Shown: positions 1 to 19,601, numbered from the stretch's first letter. The stretch: DNA of 64,000 nt from Fistularia commersonii (GCA_037954325.1 JBBMNZ010000026.1:7071501-7135500), one strand, 5' to 3'. The notes: generated by a model not told the origin, from the sequence alone. Made by a program: numbers and translations.

Positions 1-216
1 ATAAATCCTGCTGGCCTCCCGTCTGGCAATTCAGACCTCAGCATCATCCCACCAAGACATTCCTTATCCTTCCTTTGCGTATGGCCAAAGCATTTCAATC
101 TGAGTTCGCCTCCAAAACATCTAGCACGTGCTGTCCCTCTGATGGACTCATTCCTGATCCTATCCAGGCTCTTCACTCCCAGAGAGAACCTCAAGATCCT
201 CATCTCTGGTTTCTAC
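1..216 (-). mobile_element. RTE/BovB-like LINE relic (reverse transcriptase tail)
   Basis: Read on the minus strand from about 216 down to 1, one frame stays open and gives peptide pieces typical of the C-terminal end of fish endonuclease/reverse-transcriptase LINEs: RFSLGVKSLDRIRNESIRGT, then a Cys-Phe-Gly stretch and CFGHTQRKD. A few residues usual in the family appear to be deleted between the last two pieces. It sits in the pes1 intron upstream of the first visible exon and is cut by the window edge. The family name rests on remembered similarity only. Confidence 0.6.
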
Positions 217-553
217 TGTTAGGTTTTCAAATTCAGGCATCTTGAATGCATCATAGCTAGAAATTAAAAGAAAAAAAAAATCTAATCAAAAACAAATATT
301 TGTAGAGCATTAATTAAGCTAATTGGTCTCCGGGGAGCAGGGTGAGATTTTGCGTATCTCGGTCAAATGAGTCAAAGCCTTTTGAGGTGGGAGACCTGGG
401 ATTACTGCTTCTTGTTTGGTTGCCAAGGATGATGTGTTCCTCTCCCGGGGAACCCTGAATCGCCTTGCTGAGGTTCTGTTTTCTGTTCCATGTCCCACTC
501 AATGTCTCTCCTCCTTGTGTTTGAAATTGAGACCCTCAATGTTTCTTTTTCAG
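217..553 (+). other. pes1 intron sequence
   Basis: This is intronic sequence ending in a pyrimidine-rich acceptor (ttctttttcag) at 553. I see no exon here. An open frame from 416 merely runs through the intron into the exon. Confidence 0.7.
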
Positions 554-3084
554 GAGGACATGGGAACGATGGAAGCTCGAGAGCAGCAACAAAAACAAGA
601 AGCAGCCCACAAGAAGATCTTTGAGGGACTCAAGTTTTTCCTAAACCGAGAAGTGCCCCGTGAGTCGCTGGCGTTTGTCATCAGGTGAGGGAATGCAGCC
701 ATTGTAAACCTCGGCGAAGGGCATCTGAGCGGCGTTCGAAGTATCGATGTGGCGCAGAGTTGAAAAATGTCGCACGATTTCAGGTGTTTCGGTGGCCAGG
801 TGTCCTGGGACAAGTCTGTCTGCATTGGGAGCACCTACAATTCAACGGACGAGACCATCACGCATCAAATCGTGGACAGACCCATCGTTGACAAACAGTA
901 CATCAACAGGTGAACGAGATAATAACCTATCGTTATTTTTCGATCTGTTGTTCGATTGAGGTGATGTTGTCCTAACTTGATGTCAAAGGACGAAATTAAT
1001 GACGGTGATGTCTCATGGCATTATTTTCAGGTACTACATCCAGCCGCAGTGGGTCTATGATTGTGTCAATGCCAAAATGGTCCTGCCAGTGGCGGAATAC
1101 TTTTTGGGGGCCACATTGCCACCCCACCTCTCTCCGTTTGTTGAGGAGAAGGAGGGAGATTATATCCCCCCAGAGAAACTGAAGATCATGGCCTTGCAGC
1201 GGGGAGAGACGCCAGGTACGATTTGATCTCCGAAAGGTTAAAGTGGTCTTTTAAGTTCTCTGGTACCTTTTCTTGACACCAATCACAACAAGCGTAACCT
1301 TACCATATTTAGGCTGTGCCCCAGGAAAAGGAAGAAAACTAAGCTTTATTACAATATATGTTGCTCAATCCTCGTCAGTCATTCGTGACCATGGCATCAG
1401 TGCACAATTAGCTTTTAGTATAACCCAATAAAAGGCTTTACGGCTAAGCAGTAAAAGTGTAATGATACACCAGTCTGAATCCATTTATTGATTTAATCAA
1501 TAAAATGAAATTTAAATGATACAAATATAAATGGCATTATGACTGCTATTACTTTGACTCCCCCGCCATGTCATTATTGAATCACAGGGGCGAAAAAAAA
1601 ACCAGTACTCAGTACTAAGTACTTAGGTACCAATTGTATTCTTGGTGTAATTTTTCAGTTAGGCTAATCTTTCTTTTTTTGTGTATGTGTTTGTTTTAGT
1701 AAGTAATAATAGTAATAATTAGCAAGTAGTGAAAATAAAAATAGAGCTCTGTTCCAATAGCCCCATTCATATTCTTTCATAATGGAGGAGAATGAAGCTG
1801 ACGTTGTCAATAAAAAATAAATAAAATTCAATTTTGGCTCATCTCATATTGCTGTCCAAATAACTGAAACCTGCAAATCGCACTCGTAATTCGCCCCCTC
1901 CTGTAGAGGGAAACTCTTACCAGAGTCGTGACTGAAGCTGTTTCTCCTTTTTATGCATACTTTAACTGTTGCATTGACCATAAGAAGGGCAAGACCTGAG
2001 TCACGTCATGTCTATATGTACTGGGGTGATACAAATCTGTACCAGATAACTTATCACTTCAGTCTCCTGTGACCTGCGATATCCCATTGTGTGATATCCC
2101 ATGGCGGCCACATTGTGCACTCCAGCTGCTTTACACGTTATCTTGCGTAACTATTGCATCTCGTGGCATCATCTACCTATGCGATGCATTCCAAGGTTGT
2201 TGACATTTTTCCCCCAAATTTCCACAGGGTCACACATCAGTTTGATCACACTCACTCCGGTTTGTGAGTGAACGTAATCTCATCTTTTGCCGTGAATTTA
2301 TCTGTTACTGTCCTTGTTTTTATTTAATGTATGTCACAGCTGATGAAGAAGAGGAAGAGGATGATGACGAGGAGGAGGAAGGAGATGACGATGACGACGA
2401 AGAAGAAGATGGAGGAGAAGAAGAAGAGGATGAGGAAGAAGAAGAGCAAGAGAAGAATCTTCAAAAGATGGAAGAGCAAAAATCCAAGGGCCAGGTTTGT
2501 GATGCCCCGTCCCTTTCGGTATGTGCAACTGGTAAAATGTAAACTGACTTTTTGTCTTCTCTCCATTTTAGTCCCTTCGGGTCAGAGTGACACCTGGAAA
2601 AGTTAAAGTCGCAAACCCGGCCCTCCTGGAGCAGGAGGAGAAAGCCGAAGAAAAGCGCTTGGCCATCATGATGATGAAGAAAAAAGAAAAGTATCTCTAC
2701 GACAAAATCATGTTCGGAAAAAAGAGGAAAATCCGAGAGGTTAGTTCCATCGCGTCGGTTGAAATATGAATTTGCGTGTGGAAAAGACGGTGTGCGGAAT
2801 CAACCCTCCACGTCTGACGTGGAATTCTTTATTTTCAGTATCTTATCTCGGTCTAGGAATGTTTTAACAGTCTGGTGCGTCCTTGAAAAGAAAGCAAAGA
2901 GAACCCAGTGTCTGCACTCTGAGTTCACCGACCTCTAAAACACAAGCGGCGTTTAAACTTCCTCTCATGAAATGCTTTTGGTTTGTTTTGTTTTTTTTTC
3001 CTCTCACAGGCTAACAAGCTCGCCGCAAAGAGGAAAGCTCACGATGACGCTGAGAAGGCAAAGAAGAAAAAGGCCAGAAAATGA
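554..3084 (+). CDS. pes1: pescadillo homolog, C-terminal half (5' part outside window)
   Basis: Pescadillo is the BRCT-domain subunit of the nucleolar PeBoW complex (Pes1-Bop1-Wdr12), needed for 27S/32S pre-rRNA processing and 60S assembly. Visible exons are 554-684, 784-909, 1031-1215, 2340-2494, 2572-2739 and 3010-3084, totalling 840 bases (279 codons plus stop) with phases that agree throughout. The first three encode the BRCT region, including FEGLKFFLNREVPRE, the GGQVSWDKS stretch and YIQPQWVYDCVNAK. Exon 2340-2494 is a run of Asp/Glu, then comes the conserved RLAIMMMKKKEKYLYDKIMF block and a short Lys/Arg-rich tail ending at TGA 3082. N-terminal exons lie upstream of the window. A polyadenylation-type AATAAA is near 3356. 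Identity is very secure; exon ends are by eye. Confidence 0.96.
2342..2460 (+). repeat. GAN-type trinucleotide run coding the pes1 acidic tract
   Basis: This is a near-continuous series of GAA, GAG, GAT and GAC codons within a pes1 exon. It encodes roughly 35 acidic residues broken by a few Gly. Acidic tracts at this place are normal in the family, but the codon runs make it prone to length change. Confidence 0.85.
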
Positions 3085-4599
3085 CCCTTCAGTGTACGTT
3101 AACATCGAGCTGGTTAGTGTATCTCACTTTCAACTCGTGGGCGAGTTACATGCACGCACGTGTGTGTGTGTGTGTGTGTGCATATATCATCTGTCATTTA
3201 AATCACATATATATTATGTGATATATACAAATTATGTAATTAATGATGTTGGAGTGTCTTTTGTCCTCTCAGATAAGAACTTTCCCACAGATACACCAGA
3301 TATTTCTTACACTTAGGTTAAGCGTGTGTTTTTTTTTTAATTGTCTGTAAATTTGAAATAAACAGTGAACAAAACCTCCATTGTGACATCATTCGAAAGT
3401 AAATGGAAGCTGTTTGACGTCCGTTCGCTGTCGTATTTCTGTTGACCGCCCACCGGCCGCTGTCAGCTCTCACCTCCCACGCCTGGGTTCATCGAAAGCG
3501 ATACCCACCGGGTCAGGAGTGCGAACAGAGGCTGACGTCTCCGCGAGGCCGTAGGCACCGGGGACGCAGAGCAGAACCCTGCCCTCCCGAGCCTCTGCCG
3601 AGGTGTCGGTGGGCAGAAGGTCCGGCAGGTCGCGGCCCGCACTCTTCAATCTCCTCATTCAGCCCGTAACCCTCCTTGCCCCCATCTGTCACTCAGATCT
3701 GCATTCCACGCGTGCCGGTCTTGTCCGGCCGTCAGCCTGGCACTCTGGGTCCCCTGCAGGAGAAGCCACACCCCGCACAACAAAAGTGTCAGTGTCGGGA
3801 CCTTAACGGGCGGCGGCGCGCTCTCGACGTAGAGAGATGGCGCGAACAGGCCGCATGTTTTCATCCCGGCATGCAAAACCAAGTGGACTCCTGTCATGGC
3901 CGGATGTTCAGGGATTCTGCATAGAAATGGTGCTGGGGAAGCTCTCATGGAACATGAATATTCACACAATTCTATTTGGGAAATAAGGGCAGTGGTTATT
4001 AGGACAGCTCTTGGGAATGAATGAAAGTCCGTACTCGGACTCTGGACTGTGTGGGTTTTGTCCATCCTTAAATCTGCTGCAGAATGCAACGGCCCCCATG
4101 TGCGCCGTGTCACATCCTCCTATAGAATCCAAGCATGTCAAACAGCAGAGACAGAGAGAGTCCTCATCGAGTGGAACAATTTCGGTCTTTGTGCTTTAGC
4201 TTTCTGCATTTGTTCTTTTTATTTTGTTTTTCGCCGTCCCCCCCCCCCTCCTATCAGCTTGCAGCTCAGACTCCACTGTCTGCACTCAATAGCCCTCTGT
4301 ATTGAGACAGAATAGGGACCATACAGCTCCCCCTCCCTTTCCTTGCCTCCCTCTCCTCTCTTTTACACTCCCTGACAAGCGCACGTCCCCTGACAGAGAC
4401 CTTGATGTCACTAAGGCAGCCAAATGAGTCTCCCCGCTGAGCTCGACTCAGCAGGATCACTTGTGGAATGGGGAGTTGAGAAGCGTGTGTGTGTGTGGGG
4501 GGGAGGAGGCCCAGGGCATCAGGTGTGCATGTAGAGGCAGGGAGAGCGAAGAAGCAGCAGAAGCTGGGTGGGTGAGCCCTGCAGCGGAGGACATGTGAT
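3085..4599. other. pes1 3' UTR and pes1-gal3st1 intergenic region
   Basis: The pes1 3' UTR holds a (GT)n run at about 3156-3180 followed by AT-rich sequence and an AATAAA near 3356. From about 3430 to 3900 the DNA becomes GC- and CpG-rich without a convincing reading frame. Around 4241 there is a C-tract and at 4484-4503 a GT/G run. No gene is seen. Confidence 0.6.
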
Positions 4600-4747
4600 A
4601 AAGGCAGCGCGGGAGCACTGAATGCTTGCAGAATGTGTGTTTTCAAATCAAAAGTGCAGCGCATACATCTACTCGTCTTGGTCACTTGGGTGCGACAGCA
4701 CCGACACTGAGGAACTCCTGGCCTTTGGGTTCATGCATTCATGAAAG
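4600..4747 (+). other. candidate non-coding first exon of gal3st1
   Basis: Sequence ending in a strong donor (catgaaag followed by gtaagttatc, exon end 4747) lies upstream of the coding exon of gal3st1. The coding exon itself starts 23 bases before the ATG after an acceptor, so at least one upstream non-coding exon is required. This is the best donor I found, but the link and the 5' end are inference. Confidence 0.35.
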
Positions 4748-6830
4748 GTAAGTTATCAATCTCTCTGTTAAACCAATACAATTGATTTCCTCCTAATTGC
4801 CTTATTTCGTGTGTTCCAGTGCCGACAGTGCTTTTATTATTATGTTTATTCACGTGCTGGATTACAGGTTTTTGGGGTGTATTGGTATAAAGATCAGGAG
4901 CAAAAAAAGTGTTGTCTGTCTGGTCAGAGTGTTTTAAATCCTTTCTGGGATAATGCGATCAAGAAGGATTTTATTCAACCCATAGCATTTGCATTTTGGA
5001 AGTTGATGCAGACACATACTTGAGATCGTGAAAAGAGCAGAAAAGACCTCCTTGACCCTGTGTGGAGGCTGGTGTTTGAATAATGACAGGTGGAGCGGAG
5101 TGGACCTGAACTGGAACTACAGATGACAACAACAGCGCCTAAAGCCTGTGCACATCCAAGGATATCTCACTTCATTCAAAACTTCAAGGACTAAAATAAT
5201 GAATTATAAATAAAATAATCAACATGGAGACAACACTTTGTCAGAATTTTTAAATTATCGTCTCCAGTTGCAATAGCATTTTCAAGAAGGTTAGAAAGAA
5301 ACTACCAGGTCAAGGAATCGGGAATAATGAGGTTGAGGGAATAATGGGGTTGCCTTTGCTTCCTGTGATGGTATCACAGCTTCGGTGTTCTGCAAGCAAT
5401 GTTGCAAAGCGACATTCATTTACATGTCCAGATCGGGCCACCGCCGGCGAGACGCGAGGATGTTACCGCTCTGTAAGTATCTGAAAGTCAGCCTTTTCAT
5501 AGGTTTTTTTTCAATGGGGAGGGGCAGATGCTGGTCTGGTCCATGGTTGTTATTTAGGACCCTGCAGAGAGGGAGCTTTTTCTGCCAGGAGATTGCCAAA
5601 TAATGCAAATAATATCATAATTAAACAAAAGAAGTCACTGGACTTTTTGGACTATACATGTGCTACAGAGGTATAGGAGCTTTAAACCTTTTTTTTTTAG
5701 TTGTTAAGTTACACCTTACTGAAAGGCAAGTGTTGCACTGTAACAGAAAAACATCAACTTAAACCTGATTTTCACAGAGGACGCCAGATTCTAAGATACT
5801 GTGACAACCTTTGTTGCAGCTGCTACATGTGAGCAGATTCTTTTCATAGTGATGTCCTCTTAGAATGCACTTGCTGATAAAAGGTGAAGATTACGCTGCA
5901 AAAAGCCCAACTCGTGCTGCAGATGAGCACATTGTCAGAAACCAATTTTGCGCCTCTTGGATATCTGTTGAATCTGCTCTTTGCTGGTCCTGTGCCGATT
6001 CAGCAGGTGACTTGCTGTATCCCTTTCCACGAGAATGCATTATTTATTTTGTGGAACAGGTGAGAGGTGCTTTCCTGGCTCGATGTGTGCTTTCAGCTAC
6101 ATCTCTTGTTTGAAATGGTACCTTAAAGTCCTTCCATGAAAAACAAATACAACCAAAAACTGATTGTGAAAATCCAGCCCCAGAACCTCGATAATAGGAT
6201 TATATTTTGTCGATATCTCAATTCAACTGATGAAAACCCACTAATAATCATTTTTTTGCTAAAACAACTCTAAGTTACCAGCATGGGTCTTCTAAATTCA
6301 GGGAAATTTTTTCATGTCATATTAACTAAAATATTCTATGACAAACCTTTATACCCTCAAAAATCAAACACTGCAACCTCAGTCCTCTCCTTCATGTTTA
6401 ATAATTACCAATTGATTGCTTGTTAGGTCATGTTTTTTCCTAATTTCCTGGTTCTCTGTTCACTTTCTTGTGAACTTGGCTTGGAAGTTGCCAGGTAAGG
6501 TTTTTTCAACTTTTTTTCAGAAAAGAACAAAGAATTGTAAAAGACGTCAAAAAAAACAACAAAGAAAGCAAGGGATTTATACTATTTTAAGATAATTTTG
6601 TGGATCAATTCAAGCATTTACATCCTTACATCCCATAAGGAGATATTTTTTTTAATTTTATTTCTATTATTTTATTACTTATTTAATGATTTTTATCTTA
6701 TTATTTCATTTTTAATCTTTTTTTGTTGCAGTATATATATATATATATATGTATATATTTGAAATGCATGATAATCTTCCGCTTCACAGAGAGATTTGGA
6801 CAATAATGACGACGATACGCTTTGTTCCAG
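4748..6830 (+). other. presumed gal3st1 first intron
   Basis: AT-rich sequence with no convincing exon. A short (AT)n run lies at about 6731-6757, before the acceptor ttgttccag at 6830. Several short open frames here carry no recognisable family. Confidence 0.4.
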
Positions 6831-6853
6831 GTAATCCTTGACTCCACCGGACC

Positions 6854-9021
6854 ATGACTATCAAGCAGGGGAGGCAGTGGAGGTCGGTGGGCAGAAGCCT
6901 GGTCCTGGGAATCCTGCTGACCAGTGGCATGATCCTGCTTTACTGCCTGTCTACCCCACAGGTTCATCTCAGTCTGCCCGAGTAAGATTCAACACACGCT
7001 CAACGTATCAGGCAAACACACACACACTGGCGTGGCTGTTGTTGATGGACAGTCATTTGAAATATAAAAAAAAGCACAAAACATGTACTTAATTTAATTG
7101 TGAATTACTATTAAAATATACTGTGTATCATCAGAAATAATTTCACAACTATAATCGATAAAAATTCCTGGACTGGATTATAGGACTGGATATTATAATT
7201 TTATAAACAAATATTCAGAAACATCACCACTACCTCCATGCAACAGCCATTTCAACAATGTTAAATCATAAATTTAAATGCAAGATAGGTGCATTTTACG
7301 TGAGAAATTCAACTGCTTTTTTTCCTCAGTCAAAGATTTGAAAAAAAAAAAAAAAAAAAATGAACATGATGAACTAAACGGCTTGACCAAAAAAAGGTGT
7401 TAAAAACCATATTCTCAAGCATGAATTCAAGGGGTAAATCATAATGAAAAACAAACAAATATTAAAATGCCTAAAATGTCAAAAGTGTTATATAATAAAA
7501 GTTGATTGGAAAATAATGGACCTACAACTTTTACCTGTTACATGAAAAGTTCATTTCCTGGTTTAAATGCTTCTCTTGTAACGGATGCTGACAATCTAAT
7601 GATACAGTCTCTATTTATTGCAATGCTTAAATTTGGTGACAGTTTTTCTTAAAACAGTAATAATAGTATGGTTATTAAGTGTATTTTTTGTTTGTAAACA
7701 TTACTCAATGGCTTTTCAAATGGATACATCATGAGTAAAGTAACTGAAGTGAATCACACTGATCAGGAAATAAATCTGCACTATATTTTTAGATCCAGGA
7801 TGTGTGTTTTATTGTGTTTGTAGGTTTGACATGTCACACTGTGACAGGCATATGTTTTTTTTTTCCTGCAGGGTGCCAGTCCCTTACTCCTGTGCCCACC
7901 GTCCATCGCAGCTCCACGCCAAGCCAACCACAAACAGCACACAACGGACCTCTGGCATCACCTGCACTCCGAAAGTAGACATCATGTTCATGAAGACTCA
8001 CAAGACGGCCAGCAGCACCTTCCTTAACATCCTCTTTCGCTTCGGAGAGAAGCATCAGCTTAAATTTGCTTTCCCCGACAGCAGAAATGACTTCTTTTAC
8101 CCCTCTTCTTTCCAGCGGTCCCAGGTTCGAGACTACAGACCAGGAATGTGCTTCAATATTATCTGTAATCACATGCGTTTTAATGCAGCCGAAGTGGCCA
8201 AGCTGCTCCCGCAGGACACCGCCTATATCACCATCCTCCGAGATCCTGCCGATCTTTTCGAGTCGTCCTTCCACTACTTCGGCCGGCTGGTGACTTTCAC
8301 GTGGAAGATACCGGGGGATGACAAGCTGACCGAGTTTCTGCGCAACCCCCATCAGTACTTCGATAGTGAGGGATTCAACTCTTTCTACCTCAAAAACCTG
8401 CTGTTCTTCGACTTTGGACAGGACAACAACCTGGAGCTGGCTGACCCGCGGGTGGAGGAGGGGATCAGATCCATCACCGAGCGCTTTCAGCTGGTAATGT
8501 TGGTGGAGCACTTTGAGGAATCACTCATCCTGCTCAAGGATGCCCTCTGTTGGGAAATGGAAGACCTGCTCTACTTCAAGCTGAATGCTCGCAAGGGATC
8601 CACCGTGTCCAAGTTGACCCCTGACCTGAGGGCCAGAGCCCTCGAGTGGAACGCCATCGACTGGAAGCTGTACCGCCATTTCAACCGGACCTTTTGGCAG
8701 AAAGTGGAGGCGTATGGGCGACGACGTATGGCTGAGGATGTGGCGGAGCTCAGAAGGAGGAACGCAGAGATGGCGGCCGTTTGCATTGAGGGAGGCCGTG
8801 CCGTGGAGGCCGGAAGCATTCAGGAGACGGCCATGAAGCCCTGGCAGCCCATCGGAGAGAAGTCCATCATGGGGTATAACCTCAAGACAAACATCGACAA
8901 GTCGCATCGGAAGCTGTGTCGTAAGATGTTGACGCCGGAGCTTCAGTACTTAACGGAGCTCGGGGTTAACCTGTGGATCACCAAGCTGTGGGGCCGAGTT
9001 CGGGACATCATTAACTGGTGA
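6854..9021 (+). CDS. gal3st1: galactosylceramide sulfotransferase (GAL3ST family)
   Basis: Golgi type II membrane enzyme that moves sulfate from PAPS to the 3-OH of galactose in galactosylceramide, making sulfatide of myelin and epithelia. Exons 6854-6981 and 7872-9021 join in phase (GA|G) to give 425 residues, close to the human 423. Residues about 15-32 form the signal anchor. The PAPS 5'-phosphosulfate loop is KTHKTASST (about 84-92), and the 3'-phosphate motif is ILRDPADLFESSF (starting near 164). N-glycosylation sequons occur at NST and NRT. The C-terminus (LGVNLWITKLWGRVRDIINW) matches GAL3ST1 closely. The ATG at 6854 was chosen because it precedes the anchor and gives family length. 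The catalytic domain sits in one exon. Teleosts may carry a and b copies; I cannot tell which this is. Confidence 0.95.
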
Positions 9022-10080
9022 AGGAGCGCGAGAGCAAGACAAGATAAGCCAATGCGACACAAGGTTGCGTGACGTTACAAATTCCTAAAGCATTTCAATC
9101 TTGTGTACTGTAGTTAATCCGATGGGTGCTTGAGGGAAAAATAAAACACTTCCAGTCTACAAATATGGGAGTAGTTTTAGGACAGAAAGAAGCGACTTAG
9201 CAAGTTCGTTAGTATGGAAAAGTTGAATGAGTCAAATTTTACTGAAGGATGTTTATGAATGTAAAATATGAATGTGAGTTTTGCATTCCACTTAATTGTC
9301 CAAGACACTATTTATTGCTACACGGGGCACTACGTCCCTTATTTATACTTTATACGTTGCTATGTTTTCTGCTGCACTCAAAAGGTGAGTGTACTTTGCA
9401 GTAGTAGGCGACTGAAAGATCAAAAGGAACAGATATTTACCTAATAATCCAGTATATCACTCGTTATTTATGCAAATCCATCAATATATCTATTGATTCT
9501 TTACAAAACTTGAGCAATTATGGATTCATCCTTAATTTGATATCCCCTGTCCTCCAAATGCTTCTCCGTCTTTCTTATGAACAATTAATAATTTTCCCCA
9601 ATTTCTCCTTGGGAACAAAGTTAAGATTTACATGTAATAGTTTACATATTTTTGACTGATTCTTACAAATGACCTGCTTGTGCCTGTGACAATGTCTTTC
9701 ATTCTTGTTATTGTTTCACTGTGTATTAAGTAGCACCACTGTCAGGCTTGTTGTGGATGAATACGTATGAGATATGTAGGATATCCTTATATCAAGATAT
9801 ACAGTATTTCTATGTATATGCATGCATGATTGTGTGCATATATATATATATATATGTGCCGCTTCATCTTATTCTGAGATAAAGCTGTTCATCATGTTCT
9901 CATCATCTCATCTCATCAGTATTCAAAGGGTTCTTACTTCATCAGCTGTGATTCTTCGTTGTAAAAATAAAATGTGAAACTTCAAAGAGATGTTTTTTTA
10001 AAATGGATCAGGTGTAAAGTACGATGGTTCGTGTCGTCAATTAACTGTAATGCTATTAAAATGTGACACCCTGTAATAAA
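9022..10080 (+). other. gal3st1 3' UTR (probable)
   Basis: AT-rich non-coding sequence with several AATAAA signals: near 9139, near 9966, and at 10075-10080, which may mark the longest transcript end. A short (TA)n run lies at about 9839-9856. Confidence 0.45.
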
Positions 10081-17209
<7,129 letters not shown>

Positions 17210-18910
17210 GATGACACGAAGAGCTGGGCTTTTATTTCCTATTTTTTTCCCTCCCTCTTCTAACTGAAACGACATATCTTCGCTCCGTTTACTCGTAGCC
17301 ATTCCCTCCCTTTGGTTTGGTCCTGGCATGTCTCCTATGCATTCGGTGCAAGGTTTTCGTCCTCGGTTAAAAAAAAAGTCTGGAAACCCACTCATACGTC
17401 CAGTGCTATTTATTTATTCTGTATACACAAAGTTAGCTCGGTGAAATCTGCTCAGTATTTGTGCTGCTTTTTCTAACCATAGGAAAGCCGTTTAATGTAT
17501 AGAAATGTTTGGACCTGCGCCGACTAGTTGGATGAAATCTCAGCCATAAGGTGAGCTGCAAATACGAAATTATACGTACCATGAGATTAATTGACGCAGA
17601 TCTCTATTCTTCACTCATTTTACTTTCATCTCTGACATGTAACATCTCCAATATGGATATTAACATCATTATACGGAAAATACCGAAAGCGAGTATTATG
17701 TGCAGCTCAATGTTCATTGTTGTGTCATGTTTAGTTGTCATTGGCATATTTGTCACATTAAGCATCTCTAAGCAGAGCTGAGACGTGAAGGGTCCCAATC
17801 TGCTCTTATAGCAAATGTATATTTAGTGACATCTGTATGCTGGTAAGGAATATTTACCCACACGGGGTCCATGTATTTAAAGCCTTAATAAATCATCTCA
17901 ACTGGAAGTTAAACCAAGTATTTGCTGTTCCATCAGAGCAAGTTTTCTTTTCTTTTTTTTATCTTTCGTTGATTGGAAAGGATATTACACAGAATAACAG
18001 TCATGACCTTAAGCATGTGTAACATCTTAAGTGTAGTTTATATACATTGACATCCATCCACAGGTTTCAGTGTCCAAAAATCAGTGGATCACAAACTTGG
18101 AAAAAGCCCCTGGTTTGAGGAGGGTGCAAATTTATGCAAGATTTAACAAAAAAAAAAAAAGTGCTCTCTGATCTGCATGGAGTTTTGGCAAGTAATCCCC
18201 TCAAAAAAGGAATCCCCTCTCCAAAAAAACAAGGAATTAAAGGGAACCAAGATGCACATTATGCAACTTTAATTCAGCTTAATGCTAGATTTTGCAGAGA
18301 GGGTTGGGGTTTAGCTGAATATTTTCAGAAACATTTAGTAGACATCCCAAAGGGATGGATTCTTGGGGCCAAAGATGTTAAGTGCCCCTGAAGGGAGCAC
18401 AAAGTGCCATTCATGGTTCGGACACTTGACACTCGGTTGATCGAATTCTTAAATTCTAAACCGCGGGTGTCTTGTTTGAAATAATGCACACCAGTGAAAC
18501 ATCTGAAATAATTTTAAAAAGATGGACTGGAACATCCAAGCCAGAGAAGAAGGCTACTTCCTCAAGAAGCTCTTAATTCCTCTCTGTGTGTTCCCTTGTA
18601 CTCAGCATACTCAGGTTTCCTTTATTTAAGGACAGACACACACACACACACAAACACAAGAAACCCAGTTTCCCCAGCAGACATATACGGTTTCATTTAA
18701 AAACAGTGTTCTTTGTTCACTGTGATGATATTAAACTCAGAGAGCAAACAGTGTGTCTGTTGTCGAGCTGCAGACTCGGACTCTCCTTGCTCGGGACCCT
18801 GAATGAGTGGGTCGTGCTTTCTCAGCAGGTGGGCCGGGCCTCTCAGCCTCTTTGTACCTCTTAACCTGTTGACTAGAGTTGCTCGGCTGAGCGGTGACTG
18901 CAGCACCGAC
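17210..18910 (+). other. lztr1 3' UTR and lztr1-claudin intergenic region
   Basis: Begins as lztr1 3' UTR; an AATAAA at about 17887 is a plausible end. From there to 18910 the sequence is AT-rich, with an A-run at about 18149 and a short (CA)n at 18639-18660. No further gene is seen. Confidence 0.5.
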
Positions 18911-18938
18911 AGTGTGTGTGTGTGTGTGTGTGTGTCAA
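18911..18938 (+). repeat. (GT)n microsatellite next to the claudin start
   Basis: About eleven GT dinucleotides end roughly ten bases before the claudin ATG at 18945, so the repeat is probably inside the 5' UTR or an intron edge. Confidence 0.8.
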
Positions 18939-18944
18939 CGGAAA

Positions 18945-19601
18945 ATGGTTTTTCTTACAACTAAAGTGATGCAAAGGGTTGCCGTCTTTGTGACCTTGGG
19001 AGGTTTGGTGACCTCTTTGGTCACCACCTTCCTACCCCTGTGGAAGACCATGAACTCCGATCTGAACGAAGTGGAGAACTGGTACTCCGGGCTGTGGCAC
19101 ACCTGCCTCTTCACCGAGGAGGTGGGCGTGCAGTGCAAGGCCTACGAGTCCGTGCTGGGGCTGCCTTTGGACCTACAGATCTCCAGGGTTCTCATGTCGG
19201 TCTCCATCTGCACCGGAGGTTTGGCTCTGGCGGTTGCCTTCCCGGGACTGGACGGGGTCAAGATGTATTTGGATCAGCCGGGTCTCAGGAGAACTCTCCT
19301 GATCTTGGCCGGAGTTCTGTCTTGGGTATCGGGGCTTACGACGCTGGCTCCCGTCTCCATCGTGGCCTACGCGACGGTGGTGGACTTCTGGGATCAGGGC
19401 TCTCCTGACGTGATGCCCCGCTGGGAGTACGGCGAGGCCATGTTCTCCGGGTGGTTCGGAGGTTTGATCCTGGTCACGGGGGGGACCCTCTTCCTGGTGG
19501 CTGTCTGCATGGCGGACTATGACCTGCGGCTCTTAAGCGCACCCAGCAGCCAACAGGTGAGGCGAAAGACACAGCACTACCTGAAGACTGAAGTTTTGTA
19601 G
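18945..19601 (+). CDS. claudin, claudin-22/24-like, intronless
   Basis: Four-pass tight-junction protein that seals or forms paracellular ion pores in epithelia. A single exon codes 218 residues. Four hydrophobic segments lie at about 12-32, 79-100, 118-138 and 165-190. The claudin signature in the first extracellular loop is intact: Trp33, Gly-Leu-Trp at 49-51, Cys54 and Cys64. The loop sequence (DLNEVENWYSGLW, EEVGVQCK) and PRWEYGEA in loop 2 resemble mammalian CLDN22/CLDN24 more than CLDN3/4/5. The C-terminus is EVL rather than the usual Tyr-Val PDZ ligand. The ATG at 18945 is chosen because upstream in-frame sequence is a GT repeat without another ATG. It could be the fish/sauropsid gene called claudin-26, so no symbol is given. 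Confidence 0.9.
   Translation: MVFLTTKVMQRVAVFVTLGGLVTSLVTTFLPLWKTMNSDLNEVENWYSGLWHTCLFTEEVGVQCKAYESVLGLPLDLQISRVLMSVSICTGGLALAVAFPGLDGVKMYLDQPGLRRTLLILAGVLSWVSGLTTLAPVSIVAYATVVDFWDQGSPDVMPRWEYGEAMFSGWFGGLILVTGGTLFLVAVCMADYDLRLLSAPSSQQVRRKTQHYLKTEVL

Noticed and set aside
3655..4113. 152-codon minus-strand frame between pes1 and gal3st1
   Set aside because: No recognisable domain, no splice context, and the sequence is simply GC-rich.
7834..8511. 225-codon open frame on the minus strand
   Set aside because: It is the exact antisense of the gal3st1 catalytic exon and shows no protein family of its own.
8521..8907. 128-codon minus-strand frame
   Set aside because: Antisense shadow of the gal3st1 coding exon.
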